A stretch of DNA of 64,000 bases from Podocnemis expansa (taxonomy: Eukaryota > Chordata > Testudines > Podocnemididae), in NCBI GenBank assembly GCA_007922195.1, contig ML681964.1:9177310-9241309 (forward strand), read 5' to 3'. Under the pieces are notes generated by a model. That model was given only the letters and a program-made list of their open reading frames with translations, was not told the origin of the DNA and made no database searches. Position numbers and translations under genes: made by a program. This document shows positions 1 to 14,100 of this stretch, piece by piece (position 1 is the stretch's first letter; each line of letters begins with the position of its first letter).

Positions 1-1975
1 GGACCACTCTCACTAAATTATCCCAGCCAGGGTTTTGTCTAGCCCAGCCTTAGATATCTCCAAAGATGGCAGTTCCACCACTTCCTTAGATAGCCCATTC
101 CAATGCTTCACCACGCTCCAAGTAAGAAAGCTTTTCCTAATATACATCCTCTACCTTCCCAGCTGCAGCTTGAAACCTTTGCTCCTTGTTGTGTCCTCGG
201 TTACTACTGAGAATAGCTGAACTCCATCCTCTCTGGAACATCACTTCATGTAGTTGAAGGTTGCTATCAAATCCCCTCTCAGTCTTCTCTTCTGCAACCT
301 AAATAACCTAGTTCCTTCAATCTTTCTTCATAGGTCTTGTGCTCCAGCCCCTTGATCATTTTTGCTGTCCTCTCCTGGACTCTTTGTAATTCATCGATGT
401 CCTTTTTGTAGTGGGGAGTCCAAAACTGGACACAGTATTCCAGATGCAGCCTCACCAGTGCCAAATAGAGGGGAACGATCACATCCCTCAATCTGCTGGC
501 AACACTTCTACTGATGCAGCCCCGTATACCAATGGCCTTTCTGGTAGCAAGAGCACACTGGTGACTCATATCCAGCTTCCCATCCACCATAACCCCCAAG
601 TCCTTTTCTACACTGCTGCTACTTAGTTGATCACTCCCCAGCCTGTAGCAGTGCATGGGGCTTTCCCATCCCAAGTGCAGGACTTTACACTAGTCCTTGT
701 TGAACTGCATGAGATTTATATTGGCCCACTGCTCCAGCTGGCCCACTGGTCTCCTTGAATCTTGTCCCTGCCCTCCAGAATGCCTACCGTTCCCCCCAGC
801 TTGGTGTCATCCACAAACTTACTGAGTGTGCAGTCTATCCCATCATCCAGATCATTAATGAAAATGTTGAACAGAACTGCCTCCAATACCAACCCCTGGG
901 GCACACCACTCATTACTGGTTGCCAACTAGACATGGAACCATTGATTCCTACTCGCTGAAACCATTGATCTAGCCAGTTCTCTAGCCACCTTACTGTCCA
1001 CACATCCAACCCATACTTCCTTAACTTGCTGAGATTTGAAAGCTGTGGGAAACCGTAATCAAAAGCCTTGCTAAAGTCGAGGTACATCACGTATCGCAAT
1101 GGCTCTTCCCACATCCACAAATACCGTCATCTCATCATAAAAGGCAATGATGTTGGTCAGGCATGATTTATCCTTGGTGAATCCATGCTGACTGTTCCTG
1201 TTCACTCTATTTTCTTCCAAGTGGTTCAGGATGGATTCTTTGAGAAACTGCTCCATGATTTTTCCAGGGATTGAGGTGAGGCTGACAGGCCTGTAATTCC
1301 CCAGATCCTCCTTTTTCCCTTTCTTGATGATGGGCACTATATTTGCTTTTTTCCAGTCCTCCGGCACCTCCCCCATTCGCCACGAGTTTTCAAAGATAAT
1401 GGCCAGCAGTACTGCTATCTCATCAGCCAATTCCCTCAGCACCCTCGGATGCAGTTCATCTAGCCCCTTGGACCTGTGCACATCCAACTTCTTTAAGGAG
1501 TCCATAAGCTGACATTCTATCACCAAGGGCCTCTCTTCTTCTTTCCATCTGCCACACCCAGTGTAGTGGGCTGGAAGCTGGCCCTCCCTGTGAAAACTGA
1601 AGTAAAAAAAACATTGAGCACTTCAGCTTTTTCTTCATCCTCCACCATGAGGATACCTGCCCCATTCAGTAAGGGACCTACGCCATCCTTGATCCTCTTC
1701 TTGTTATTGACATACTTGTAGAACCCCTTCCTGTTATCCTTTGCATCCTAGCTGCAACTCCAACTGTCCTTTGGCCTTTCTGATTTTATCCCTGCAGTCT
1801 TGAGCAATATCTTTGTATGCCTCCTTAGTCATCTGTCCAGGCTTCCACTTCTTGTAATCTTCCTTTTTATGCTTTAGCTCAGTGCAGAGTTCTCTGTTAA
1901 GCCACACTGGGCACCATCCACATTTGCTGTTCTTTCTACTCATTGGAATGGTATCTTCAATGGATTTGTACAGAT
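1..1975 (-). mobile_element. CR1-type LINE, 3' part, decayed
   Basis: A non-LTR retrotransposon lies antisense to the plus strand. Minus-strand reading gives CR1-like protein in successive broken frames. A basic linker segment is at 1943-1734. The reverse-transcriptase fingers and palm are at 1526-1071, with motifs such as SKGLDELHP, NYRPVSLTS and QHGF. The YLDFSKAFD and FVDDTKLGG blocks are at 1120-716, and the thumb and C-terminal region with HLEYCVQFW is at 674-279. Frameshifts and stops separate these blocks, so it cannot encode an active enzyme. The residue before the catalytic DD is Val; from memory CR1 usually has Ala. The last ~280 bases read as CR1 3' UTR and the extreme 3' end lies off the left edge. 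The 5' boundary near 1975 is approximate. It sits inside KAT2B intron 2 in the same orientation as the gene. Confidence 0.93.
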
Positions 1976-4900
1976 GTGACTGAAAAAAGACTTTTTAGTA
2001 CAAGATAGTTAAGAGTACCACCAGTCCTTGCTCCTTAAACAAATGTTTGTGAGACAATGTTTTATGTCTCTAACATTCTCCAGTTGAAAATGAGCTTGTC
2101 ATCATCAGCCAATTTCCTTCATTTAAAAATATTTTGAGTTCCAGGCAGAGTACAATGATCCCGATTTTGTCCTCCAACGAGGTATGAAAGTTTAATACTT
2201 TCAGCTGTCAGTTCTGATTTTGCAAAGTAATGAATTTTCCCTTCTAGTTCAGAAGCACATTAAAAACTGATAGCACAGTTAACAAAAACAAAAAACAAAC
2301 ACACACGCCATGAAAGCACACAGACATACATCCCTTAGACTCAACCAACAAAATATAGAGAATACCAGCGCAACAAACCAGCTACACCTACTTCCTGTAC
2401 AACTGCTATCAGCATCTTATATATTATCTTTACATCTGTGTTGTCATATGTCACCATAGCCATACAAACTATCTGCTGCCATGGAGTGAACCCAACTGAA
2501 AACTGCTTCAAATGTTTTAAGTTTGTATTTAGCACAGATTGTCATTTACATATTATTGATGAGAGAACTTTTTGAAATCATTACATCAATCTACTGGACT
2601 GCCTGAAATTACATTTTGGTAGCCCACCTATAAATCCTAGGACTTAGTGGACAATGCTAAAGCCCATCTGTAGGGAATTGCTTCCTGCCCTCCACTGGTA
2701 CCAAGTACTGAGTAACCCTGACCAACAGCTGTGCAGTCACCATCACTTGCATTATCCAATCAGTCCATGCAAGAAGGCAACTCTCCACAAGAATCTCACC
2801 ACTTAAATCCTTTGCAGCAGGCAGGGCTGACTAAGCCTCAAATACAATTGCCATGGAAGAGAGAGTTTACCAGCCAATCAAGATGCACAGGAAAATATGG
2901 CTGCACCCACCATAGTAGTAAGATAAAACTCACATCACTACAGTAATTTAGCTAACAAGTAGACAGATCAAATGAAAGGTTCAAAAGACCAAACTGCAGA
3001 TCCTAGCAGAGAAACTGAGATTATTACACACTTAGCATGTTTTTAATAAAAAAAAAAACCCTGCTGCTGCTCTGATGCCACAGAGAATCTGTTTTGTAAG
3101 GAACGAACAGTAGAAGAATTTTAAAATTTAGAAGTGCCTCGCGTTGCATAAGCTCTTTTTATCTTCAGCTTCAGAGACATTCTAAATAAGGGTAGTCGAT
3201 TGTTTTTTGTCAAAGTCCAAATTTCTTGATTAAGGTATTGTCAAGATTCAGACTCCAGAGAAAATAATAAAAATAGGTAAATAAGAAGATTTCAGAGTCC
3301 ATTCTAAACCATCTTTTGGTCCAGATTTGGCCTGTAGTCCACACCTATTAACTATCTCTGCTCTAAATTTATTTAACGTATTTAATAAAGGGTTCATTGT
3401 TACTATTATTAATGAGAAAAACAAATGGATGGTCTCACTAGGATCCCAATTTGTTATCCTTTACCTTTTAATATACCCATGCAAGAATAAATTACAGGCA
3501 CAAACACAAATCAAATGTAAACAGCAGTTTCAGATGTCTCCCACTAAAATCCTGTGTGTACTTCTCAGCCTGATTTCTAAAAATCTCATTCTCTCACAAC
3601 TGATTTCACATCTGTTGGAATCACCTCATTTCAGTGGAAATATCCCTGATTTACACTGTTGTAAGTCAGAAGGATCTTTTAAATGAAGTATAGCTTTAGC
3701 CATCATTTCTGGTTCTACTACTCTAGAAAAGAGCAATAAACTCAAATTGTTATGCATCCATATAAACTCAGTGTCTACAGTAGCTTGGCAGAAACAGCAA
3801 ATGCTGTCTTCAGCAATCTAACAAAAAAGAAATAGCATCAATATTACAAGAATGCCTACTAGCAAAACCAGAGGTGGTGATTAAAGCTACTTTGACTTTC
3901 CTTTGGTAGATGAGCAGAACTCATTACTATTTCAAAAATGTCCACAGAGGGGATTGCATTATTTAACTAATCCAGCTTAAAGTCAAGCTTTGTTTGGACA
4001 AAGAAGGTCCAGGGGTGAGGCCCCAGGAGACGGGGGGGGGGGGGCGGCCATGATAACGTTCACGCTGGTAGCATGTGTCTGTTCTTCTCCTCATCTCCCC
4101 CCACCCCTTCTCCTCAGGCTGTTTCTTTAGGAACTCACAAAACAAGAGATGGCCAGAATAACCAATCATCTCATTATTTTGTCCACCAATTAAGCCTAAT
4201 ATCTCTCACACAAATCTTGGTTAATTAATCTCCAGTTCTATATCTTCTGTTCTGACCAGGTATGATTTCAATACTGCCCTTGAACCATAAAAGGAGGCAC
4301 TTTTGTTTAGACCAATTTAGTCTGCCTGGTTCTCTTGCACCTATTTATAACATTCACTACTGAAATTGACGTCACTTACTTTCCTTCAACATTTGCTATT
4401 ACAAGTTATCATAACATATTAAGAACTTTCATATATATTTTTACAACTCAGTGTATAATTAGAGTAAATTTGTAGGGCCATTTATCACAACAGGACACTG
4501 TGAATTCAAATTATGCTAATATCCAGTTAAGAAACTCAGTTTAAAGTTAACTAAGAAGATCCGCATATGGACTTTCACCAAAACAACAAATGGTGTGATT
4601 TTATACCATGTTAATTATTTCTGTGAAAGCCTGCCCGTGGACAAGCCTTAAGATAAACAAAAATAAGCCTAATTTAAGCAGATACAAGCATCCACAGTTT
4701 TGCACTTGTTTGACTAAACCTTAAACTTAAATTAAGCCAACAAAACTGCATATACAAGTCCTGAGTGGGAAAGAGTTTACTGTGCACAGATGGCTGGGCT
4801 TCACTGCTGAAAAAACACAAACACAACAAGCCAACACCACATTTCCTCCTAGAATAGTAGGGAAATTTCTGCATAGCTGTTGTTCAGTGCACACTCAGAA

Positions 4901-6957
4901 GAAAATACAGTGCAAGTGAGGTGGTTGTGATAGGGACACTTCATGACCTTCCAGGTTCTAAAAGTATTCAAGAGGGAAACATGCTGATCTGGGTGAGAAT
5001 AATAGGAAAAAATGTTGAGAAATATTTCAAATCAATGTTCATTTTGCCATATTAGATACAAGTGAGAGGTAAGAGGAAGCTCATTTTTTATTTAAACTAT
5101 TCTGAACAAAACTTTGTTCTCATTATGCAGCTGGGAAGATGACAGGTCTTCATCTTTCTTCACTGTGGCACTAATGAAACAGGAGCACTGAACCTGGTCT
5201 CATCTGTAACACATGTTCAAAGTAACACTGGACTGCCTTCCCTGATTCCCAAGTGAATGAATGACCGAAAATTTTCACCAGAAGTCAGATCTTCAGAAGT
5301 GCTGAGCTCTTCTGAAAGGAAGTAAACACCTACAAATCCAATCAAAGATACAGAGTTAAGGGCTAAGGACCTATCAGGATTCAGCAGCAATGAAGAAACA
5401 CCTTCACTATTCAAGCGCTTGGTGCGAAAAGGTTTCACAATATAAATGAATCTAACCACATAACCCAGAGGCAACAGAAGTATGCTACATGTTGTTAAAT
5501 GAACTGTCTTGTTAAAACCCGCTGAACTGATGTGCTGCTATACATTTGTTATTCTTCTCTTGCATGAAAGAAGACATTTTGAACATCAATGAAACAGTAA
5601 ATAAAGAAAAGCCCAGAAACAGGTTAAACAACAGAACACACAAAAAGGGGAGCAGATGGATAAATAAATCTTCTACAGAATAAGTCCTCAAAAGGTACAC
5701 TGCTTACTTTAAGGAAGAAACCCATTGTGATGATTTTACATAATTCAACAAAACTACTGATCTGTAATTTCAGACCATAGCAATACTACCAAAAAGATTC
5801 ATTTCAAACAGTTTTGAAATTTGTTGTTGGACTAAGTTCAATTAACACAAGGGGGGTTGAATTCATGGACAGAAAAACAATGCTATAACCACATTAAGTA
5901 ATCATGCTTATCTTAAGTAGCCACAAAGTTTAAAACTGTCCCTGAAACATGTTCTTTTCTGGCCACACGGAAAAGAAATCATTATGCTGTAATTTGGCTG
6001 GGTACAGCCAGGTTTCACAATGGACTTTAAACGGTTATTTCTGTAGCTCAGAAGTTAACAGTATGCAGAAAATAGTTCCAGCACAATTTCTCACAACATA
6101 AAAGCATGGTTCCATTTTGAAATACACATGGACACTTAATTTTAGCACTGTTCAGGGACAGTTAAGGTCTCATCTCTGTTAACAAAGATAGAACAGTGCT
6201 TTGACCCTGTTGAGAGACAACCATGCTGTAGTAAATTCACCATACACAGGTGAAACTGCAGGAGACAGATCTCAAATGGGGTTGCAGTTTCAGAAGAACC
6301 ATAATATAAAAACTATACAGTACAATAAAGACACCATACAATAAGAAAACTAATCCAGGAACCTATCTCTGCAAAAAACGCATTGCCAACTCTGCCCACA
6401 CATCCACTCTAGTGATACCATCACAGGTCCCAAATACATTAGCCACGCCATCAGGAGCTCATTCACTTGCACATCTAGGAAAGTGACATATTCCGTCATG
6501 CACCAGCAATGCCCCTCTACCACGTACAGTGGCCAAACTGGATTGTCCTTATGCAAAAGAATAAAAACACAAATCAGATATCAAAAATGGTAACATCCAT
6601 AAACCTCTTGGAGAATGCTTCAATCTCCCTGGACATTCAGTAGCAGACTTGAAAGTTGCCATACTTCAACAAAAACACTCCAAAAACAGACTTCAGCATG
6701 AAACTGCAGAGCTGGAGCCCATATGCAAACTTGGCACAATCAGACCAGGTCTGAATAGGGACCTGGAATAGTTATCGCTTTACAAAAAGTAATTTTCCCT
6801 GTTAACACATTCTCACTTTCTAATTAACTGGTGTGAAGGGGCCTCATCTGCCCTAACTGAATTGGTTTTGTTAGCTACACTTGCCCTATCCATTGCAATG
6901 CTTCTCCTTCATCCTGGCACGTGCATACATACCTCTCAGCTGCAGTTTCCACTTTGT
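1976..6957. other. KAT2B intron 2, unique-looking DNA
   Basis: AT-rich intronic sequence. I see no KAT2B exon 3 here and no other convincing gene or intact transposon. It has a G homopolymer near 4031-4044. Two neighbouring short minus-strand open frames (5700-5512 and 5474-5217) resemble nothing I recognise and are separated by stops. Confidence 0.6.
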
Positions 6958-7083
6958 GCATCTGACAAAGTGATTGGAGCCCACAAAAGCTTATGTCCAA
7001 AGAAGTCTGTTAGTCTTTAAGGTGCCACAGGGCTCTCATTGTTTTTGCTGTATACAGACTAACACCGCTACCCCTCTGGAACT
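6958..7083 (-). mobile_element. SINE-like repeat, GAGTCCTGTGGCAC family
   Basis: Read on the minus strand, this begins TCCAGAGGGGTAGCGGTGTT, continues through a CAGCAAAAACAATGAGAG junction and a CTGTGGCACCTTAAAGAC core, and ends at a CATAAGCTTTTGTGGG block. The same ordered blocks recur at least nine more times in this window, so it is a dispersed family. The copy looks nearly full length. It lies in KAT2B intron 2. I recognise the consensus as common in turtle DNA but do not recall its formal Repbase name. Confidence 0.82.
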
Positions 7084-7410
7084 TCTCAACATAAAGACTG
7101 GCCATAATATCGACAATGAGAGAGAGAAGGGAATGGGGGCTATATCTGCTTTAAAAAATCAGTTTATCCAACCTAAGACTATAAACAATAGCATTCTTTT
7201 ATTTTAGTCATAAGATTATTGTATAGTCTCACTATAGGGCAGAGTTAAAGCTGTTTGGTGCACTAACTTGTGCATTTCCATACCTTAAAATATCTTGATT
7301 TCTTCTAAATTTAAACTCTGAATTTCCTGGTCTATAGCATTTGTTCTAAGATTATTTCAACCTCTCTAACATCTTTTACCATAAATTCCTGATGTGTACA
7401 GCCATGCGTA

Positions 7411-7899
7411 CAATATTCCCCATAAGGCCCTGAGGCAGCTGAGCAACTCATGTTGCTTGCTGTGCAGGCCACCCCTCCCCATGCGCAGGCCCGATCCTGC
7501 CCCCCCCACAGGCCCAATCCTGCGGCCACCCCTTCACTTTCCCCATAAAACCCCCCCAAGCCAGCCCACTCCCATCCTCCCACCCTAGCCCGCTCCCCCA
7601 GTAACTCCCGTAGCTGGCCCACCCCCCTCCCACCCCCGGGCAGTCTTGCCCAGCTGCTGGAGAAGTGCAGCTGAGCCACAGCTCCTCTGGCTGGAGAAGC
7701 ACTAACAGAGCATGCTCAGACATTCTGGGCATGCTCCATTAGAGCTTCTCTGGGCGGGAGTTTTAATAACTCCCAGTGCCAGAGGAGCTCTCAGGCAGGA
7801 CTCTAGCCAGCAGCCATGTGCAGCCAGCAGCCTTCCCTGTGCTGGGCAGCTGCAGTGGGCTAAGTGGCTGCGCACCCACGTAGCTTACAGGGAACATTG
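7411..7899. mobile_element. hAT-like non-autonomous element, GC-rich interior
   Basis: The left end CAATATTCCCCATAAG and the right end CTTACAGGGAACATTG are near-perfect inverted repeats of each other. The interior is strongly C-rich and unlike the AT-rich intron around it. The 8-base flanks (CATGCGTA and CGTCTGTA) are only loosely similar, so a target-site duplication is uncertain. No transposase is encoded. Open frames inside are by-products of the C-rich composition. Confidence 0.65.
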
Positions 7900-8013
7900 C
7901 GTCTGTACCAGCACCTTGATGTAGTTTTTAACTGGGAATAAAAAATACACTCACTTTCTAACTTACAGATCTAAGAACATGGATTGTAAATTCAAGAGAA
8001 GCTAAATACTTAC

Positions 8014-8140
8014 CTAGTGCATGACTACAGCTGCGACATGGTTCAGTAAGACTGACAATTGTCTGCTGCAGATCTGCCCTGGGAGGAGTAGGAGGTGGGT
8101 TAGGGTTTTTCCAGCCATTACATTTGCAAGATTCTTCAGC
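8014..8140 (-). CDS. KAT2B: KAT2B coding exon 2
   Basis: A 127-base exon encodes residues 84-125 plus the first base of codon 126. The translation starts AEESCKCNGWKNPNPPPTPP and continues through DLQQTIVSLTEPCRSCSHAL. It has a Cys-rich pattern (CKC and CRSC), and it is the start of the PCAF N-terminal homology domain. The acceptor is a C-rich tract followed by CAG at 8143-8141, and the donor is CTAG|GTAAGT (GT at 8013-8012). Ile to Thr and Ser to Pro differences from mammalian PCAF are seen (from memory). Intron 1 is 11,749 bases. Confidence 0.95.
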
Positions 8141-11100
8141 CTGGGAGGGGGAAAAATAATTAATTTATCTGTCACACAACTAATGTATTTCATGTCTTCT
8201 AATAATGCATGGAAATAAAGTTGCACTTGTAACTTAAAAGCTAAGAGTTTCACGGTGATCTGTGGCAGCCCCTGATGGCTTCCAGCTGGTCAGAAGATGC
8301 CAGCTGAGGAAAAAATAACACACCCTACAAACCACAACTCCCCTTACAGCAGGTCCTCACTCCAGCTTCTCTGTGCAAATGCAGCATTAATCCATTTGAT
8401 GTGCTGGCATCCATACCTATATCATCTAGTCACTTTTACTATTCAAACAAAAAAATAAATAGGGCACTCATCAGGGAACATCCACATCACTACCTTGTCC
8501 TCTGTACTGCTGACTAGGAACTAACCAACACAAAATGGACACACAAAGAACAAAATAAAATAAGCAATACTTCATGCAATAAAGACATCCAAACCTCAGA
8601 TTTGAGCGAACCACCACAAGGAGTGAATTCCAGAGGCACTGGCCTCTACTAAGGAAATGCTGTTGGTTATCTTGGAACATTTAAATCTAAATATTGATGG
8701 TAAAAGATACCCAGTAGATCTTTACTAACAAATGACTATAAGGTAGGAAGTGGTGCCTCAGTTAGCCAAATTCCAGACATTCAGGGGCTGAAGAGCCAGT
8801 GTGCCTCTGGAATGCTAACACTTCAAAAGCAACCTACTTGATACAAAGGCAGTACTGAAGGTTTGTTTTACTTCTGGCAGTACTAGCGACAAGACAATTA
8901 AAGACCTTTGGGACATTCTTAACAGAATTCATATTCCAATCTCCAGACCTACCCCTACAGGTAAAGCATCTCCTTTCTGCTTTTTATTGAGAAATATTTG
9001 TGTTCTGCACTGTAACAAGATACACAATAACTTGTTTACCAGGTTCTCAGTTAAGTTATACAGAAACATGCATAATACCTGATAGTAATTTAAGAGTAAG
9101 TTTAACACCACAAATTGTTGTACGACTGCCTATCCCATGCATGTCATTATATTAAGAAAAAATTTGGAAAGTATTTAATATAGCCTATTCCAGGAAAATT
9201 CCATTTTCTTTTGTTTTGAGTTGCCTTACTCACTTAAGATAGCAGTATCCAAAAGAAGCAATGGAGGCTGCAGCTTTTCAAGCATCACAACTGAAAATAT
9301 TAATAGATTATACTGAGGTACGGTAGTTCTTCAACTCAGGCTATGTCTACACCTTCAGCCCAGCGTTCCAGGAGCACTTAGCAGCTAGTAAGAACTTGCT
9401 GCTGTGCTCCTGCAAGTTGGCGCTGGAACTCCTGGGGGCCAGGTGACATAGGGGAAAGCCAACTGCAGTCAGCTTTCTCCAGTGCGTCCCAGCGGCTTAG
9501 GAAGTCACTGGCATTTATGCAAGGCATTTTAAGTGCCTTGCGTAAATTCCAGTCAACCGCAGCCAAGAAAAGCTGTAAGTGTAGACTAGGGCTTAATCAA
9601 ATCATTCAACTTGTGCACTAAGCATTATAATGATAGATGCTGCCTCTTAACTGGACAACACATTCAACACATTACATGGAAGGAGTCCTGTGGCACTTAA
9701 AGACTGAACTAGACTAACATGGCTACCACTTTGGAACTTGGCAACACATAACGTTTACCTTCCAAAATAGCTGAGCAATTACCAATTGCTGGATATATCT
9801 GGAAGGGCTAGTGGCACCACCAACTTAACCCTGTGATCCCATATGAGTGCCAAATGATAGTCTAACTGCACCCTATTCAGTCAGGCACATTGTAAGGCTC
9901 TTGCAGCAGCTGAAGTCAACTCAGACAGAATTGCCCACCAGGGTCCCCAAGAAGCACAAATCAGCATGCCATCCTTGGAAAGAGGAAGGATGTTTCTCCC
10001 TCTCCCTGCCTCTCCAGACACACATGCTACTTACAGCCTGGAACTGGAATGGCTGGTAGAAATGTGAGCAGCTATCTGTAGAGCCCTGCACGGATACAAG
10101 TGGATCCATATCCAACCTGCATCTACAAGAAATGGTCTGCGGATATCCGTGTTGTATCCACAGATTAGAATTAGAATTGGATCACAGAACTGGAAGGGAC
10201 CTCATGAGACCATCTAGCCCAACCACCTGGGGTTTGAACCCAGGACCTTCTGTATATAAAGAGATGCGGATATAATGTGGATATCAGCGAATATCCACGG
10301 ATTTGCAGGGCTCTAGCTATCTGCAGCTAAGAGAGTAACTAGGTGCTAGTGGGAATCACTAAGCTCCCAGAAGATGAGTGTGTATGCAGCAAAAGAAAGA
10401 TCAGTATTTGGAAGCAGGGAGCTATGGGAGAGACTTGTAGAACAATTTTTTCCCCCCCAAGAAATGTTTTTTGGGTTTTTTTCCCCAAATAAGCTGAGGT
10501 CTGGAGAGATTTCTGGGAATTCTAATAAATTTGGGGCTATTCTTCTATGGTGTTTTCTCTTTAACATTCAAATAAAAATAACTCAATACTCATCAGATTA
10601 TGCACACAAGAATCTAGAAGATCACAAATACCCACCTTATATGGAGAAGCACTCTCAGTTCTCACATATTGACAAAGATGGGTCTTTCTTTTCAGTTTAG
10701 TCACCCAAAGGCTATCAAACCTGTTTTTGTTTAGTTATTAGGAAGAAAAGACAAAGGTTTGAGTCATGCCTATGGGCCTTTCTCTGTTGAAAAGCTTTCT
10801 GGGGGTCCTCAGCATCTTTTTGGATATGTCTACACTGCAACGCAGAGTCTCAGAGCCCAGATCGGGTGATTCAGGCTGTGGGGCTATAAAACTGTAGCAC
10901 AAAAGCTCAGGCTGGGGCCCAGACTCTGAGATCTTTTCTCCTTGTGCAGCTCTCAGAGGCCCAAACTGACTTCAAATGTCTGTGCTTCAATTTTATAGCA
11001 CTACCAGCCCAAGACAGCTGACCTGGGCCAGCCATGGCTGGGCCTTGGGTCTTTCATTGCATTGTCGACACACCATTTGACTGTGTTTGATATCACATTT

Positions 11101-14100
11101 TTTTCTCAGGGTGGGGAGCAAGACAAAACCTGATGCCAAACAAATTGCACATCCATGATTTGTGGGAAAGATGGTGTTGCCATGAAACGGCTAATTTTTG
11201 CAGTTTCTAATTTTGAACTGTATCTGTAGAACTGTAGCACTGCACTAATGTAAGTTATTTGAAAGAGAAAGGAACAACAGCCTGGACTATAACAAAAGCA
11301 TCATTAAGGAAAACTGAAAAGACAGTAATAAAGAAGCTCTCAAGAACAGAAATCAGAATATTTTTAAAAAGGACTAGGATTTGATCCATCCGTTTTCTTC
11401 CTGTGCTGCCAGAATCATCTTTTTTTCTCCCACTTACATACAAGCATGTCTTTAACAAAAGGCAATGTTCAATGCTATACAAATGTCATTCAAATATTAA
11501 GCTTCTAACTGTCTCAATCATATCTAACAAAAATAGTAAGAAAAGCTGGGCAAAAGAATTCTTATACAATTTCCTATGAATATAAGCAAACATTTCACAA
11601 GGCACACAACGCAATGTTTACTCCAAATCCTTAAATAACAGCAAGTAACTACACCAACTTAAGCATCACGCAATAATTAACACCACAGATGCAAACAAAC
11701 AGATGTATGAATAGTATAACAGCTCGGTTAAGCTGCCAGAAATAAATATCAACCCTCCCACAGAACATAAAGTATTTCCAGTGGCAGATTTTTCCTGCCC
11801 TCGGTTATATTTCCTAACCTAGCCAGATCTTTCAAAGCAGACGCTCAATTCTTTTGTTCCAATATTCCAGAGATCTCTCACAAACATTAAAATTCAAAAA
11901 CTCAACATAAAGTATCAGATACAATATAAAAGCTCAGTCAGCAACAAGGCAGCATAACCTGAACAAGATCCTCTTGATAACTAAGCTTTCATTATGAACC
12001 CTGACAGTGCAAATATTTCGCATTGAATACTCAATCTGCATTCCTTAGTGGCTTAAATTATATCCCGTTGAGCTGTTTTGAGTCTTCTACAATGTTTTGT
12101 TCACTCATTCCTTTTTCTGAGCCTCTCATGCCAGTTTTTCTTTTTACATGTCACTCATCTGCTTTTCATTAGAAAGGAAAGTGGGAAATTACCTCTTCAA
12201 AAACTTAATTTAGCTTCAAAAGCAGTCTTTTGAGAGGAGGGGAGGTAGCTGGGTGGAGTATCTGTCCTAGTACATTCAGTCCCTGTACTGATTTTTCTAG
12301 GCCATCTGCAGGGCTTTAATAAAAGACACTTAGACACCTCCATTTTCCACTGCCTTACCACAGCCTTCAAGGATTTTCATTGTGATCCTCATCTTCTCAA
12401 CCAAGGGGATATGAACACTGTTCCTTAAATGATTACAATGGGTGATCGTATACTACCTTAGAAACATCCCCAACCCATACTAGGGATTTAAAAATTAGTT
12501 TAATTTGCAATCTGTTTAAACATTCTACAAATAGCATGTTTAAACAGTTAAGGGGCAGAGTAGCTGCAACTGGGCATTTCTTGCTGGTGGGGAGGCATGG
12601 AGCCCAGCAGGTGGGAGTGGAATAGTTATAGTAGGTTCAGCTACTTGCCAGGGGTGGGGAGGTACAGAGCCTGGGAGATGAGCCCAGCTGTGGCTATCCC
12701 CCTCTCCTGCAGCGCTGGGCTCCACATCTCCCCATCTTGCAGGGAGCCTGGCCTAGTAACTAGCCTCCCAGCCAGCAAGTGCTGCCCAGCTACTCTCACG
12801 GCTGGAGAGTCAGCACAGCTGTGGCTACCCTGGTGCCTGTGCCCTTCCCCACCTCCACCCTGACCCCAGCCAACCCAGCTACAGCTATCCACTTGCTGCC
12901 GCTCATGGGGGGGGAACCCAGCTGCAGTTACCCCCTGGACTCCAAGCTGCTGAGCCTAGAAGTTGTTGCTCCCCTGCCTCCATTTAAAGAGTTGGTTACC
13001 CTAACCCATACTGGACTGGAGAGCTATGGATCAGTACAAAACTTAGCAATTATAATATACTCTACTTGTTAAAAGTAATGTAAAAAATGTGTACAATTGA
13101 ATCCTCATAATACATCTACATTACATGTTATTAAGTATCAAGGCTAAGAAAGTATGTTGTCCAATAACTCAGAACAACTTCATGTACTTAATATTATTTG
13201 CTGTCCAACAAATGGCTTTCCTGAATTTTAGAACCCCTTACAGTGATATTATGTCCAGAATGCGACTGAAAAAAACATACTTCAGGCGCTCTATGCAAGT
13301 GATTCTCAGTCTTTCCACACTACTGTACCTCCTTCAGACATCTGATTTGTCTTGTGTACCCCTCAAGTTTCCCCTCATGAACTACCTGCTTACAAAATAT
13401 GACAAAAATACAGGTGTCACAGTACACTATTACTGAAAATTGCTTACTTTCTCATTGTACCATATAATTATAAAATAAATTGACTACAATATAAATATTA
13501 TATTTCAGTGTACAGAATACACAGCAATATAAAAAAGTCATTTTCTGCAGGAAATTTTTGTTTGTATTGACTTTGCTAGTGTTTTTTATGTAGCCTGTTG
13601 TAAAACTGGGCAAATATCTAGATAAATTGATACACCCCATGGAAGACCTCTAGGTAGGGATACCCAGACCTGTGGTTGAGAACCACTGCTCTAAATTGCC
13701 AGGTCTATATTGGTTTGTTTGTCTTAACTTTGGAATAACAACAATGAGATTACAAAATCAAGAATTCAAAAGTCAGGAAATGCCAAACTTAAGGCAGCAC
13801 ATGCAATTTCTCATATAAGGTTCTAAAAATGCTTAAACCAGATTAATGAGTGATGTTACACAATACCTCACATGGTAGGAAATAGCATCCCTGCTGTAGA
13901 TGGTGAAATAAGTACAGAAAGGTACAGGTTCTGAGTTAGCTCAGCTGTGCACTATAAGACCCCAGCACTCTTAGAACTGGCTTTTTGAACTTGGCTTTGT
14001 ACCTTGCTCTTTGAAGTCCAGCGGACTGATCTATTTAGTAATTAAACCTATTCTATCCCTTAATTGCTAAATTCCAAAATCCTTACACATTAGTTTTCTT

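Noticed and set aside
1..1975. Functional reverse-transcriptase gene
   Set aside because: The CR1 frame is broken several times by stops and frameshifts, and the 5' half of the element is missing, so it is a dead copy.
5217..5700. Two adjacent minus-strand open frames (85 and 62 codons), one with a hydrophobic stretch, considered as a gene or pseudogene
   Set aside because: They are separated by stops, have no recognised homology, no exon-like boundaries, and lie in KAT2B intron 2. Could be revisited by a protein search.
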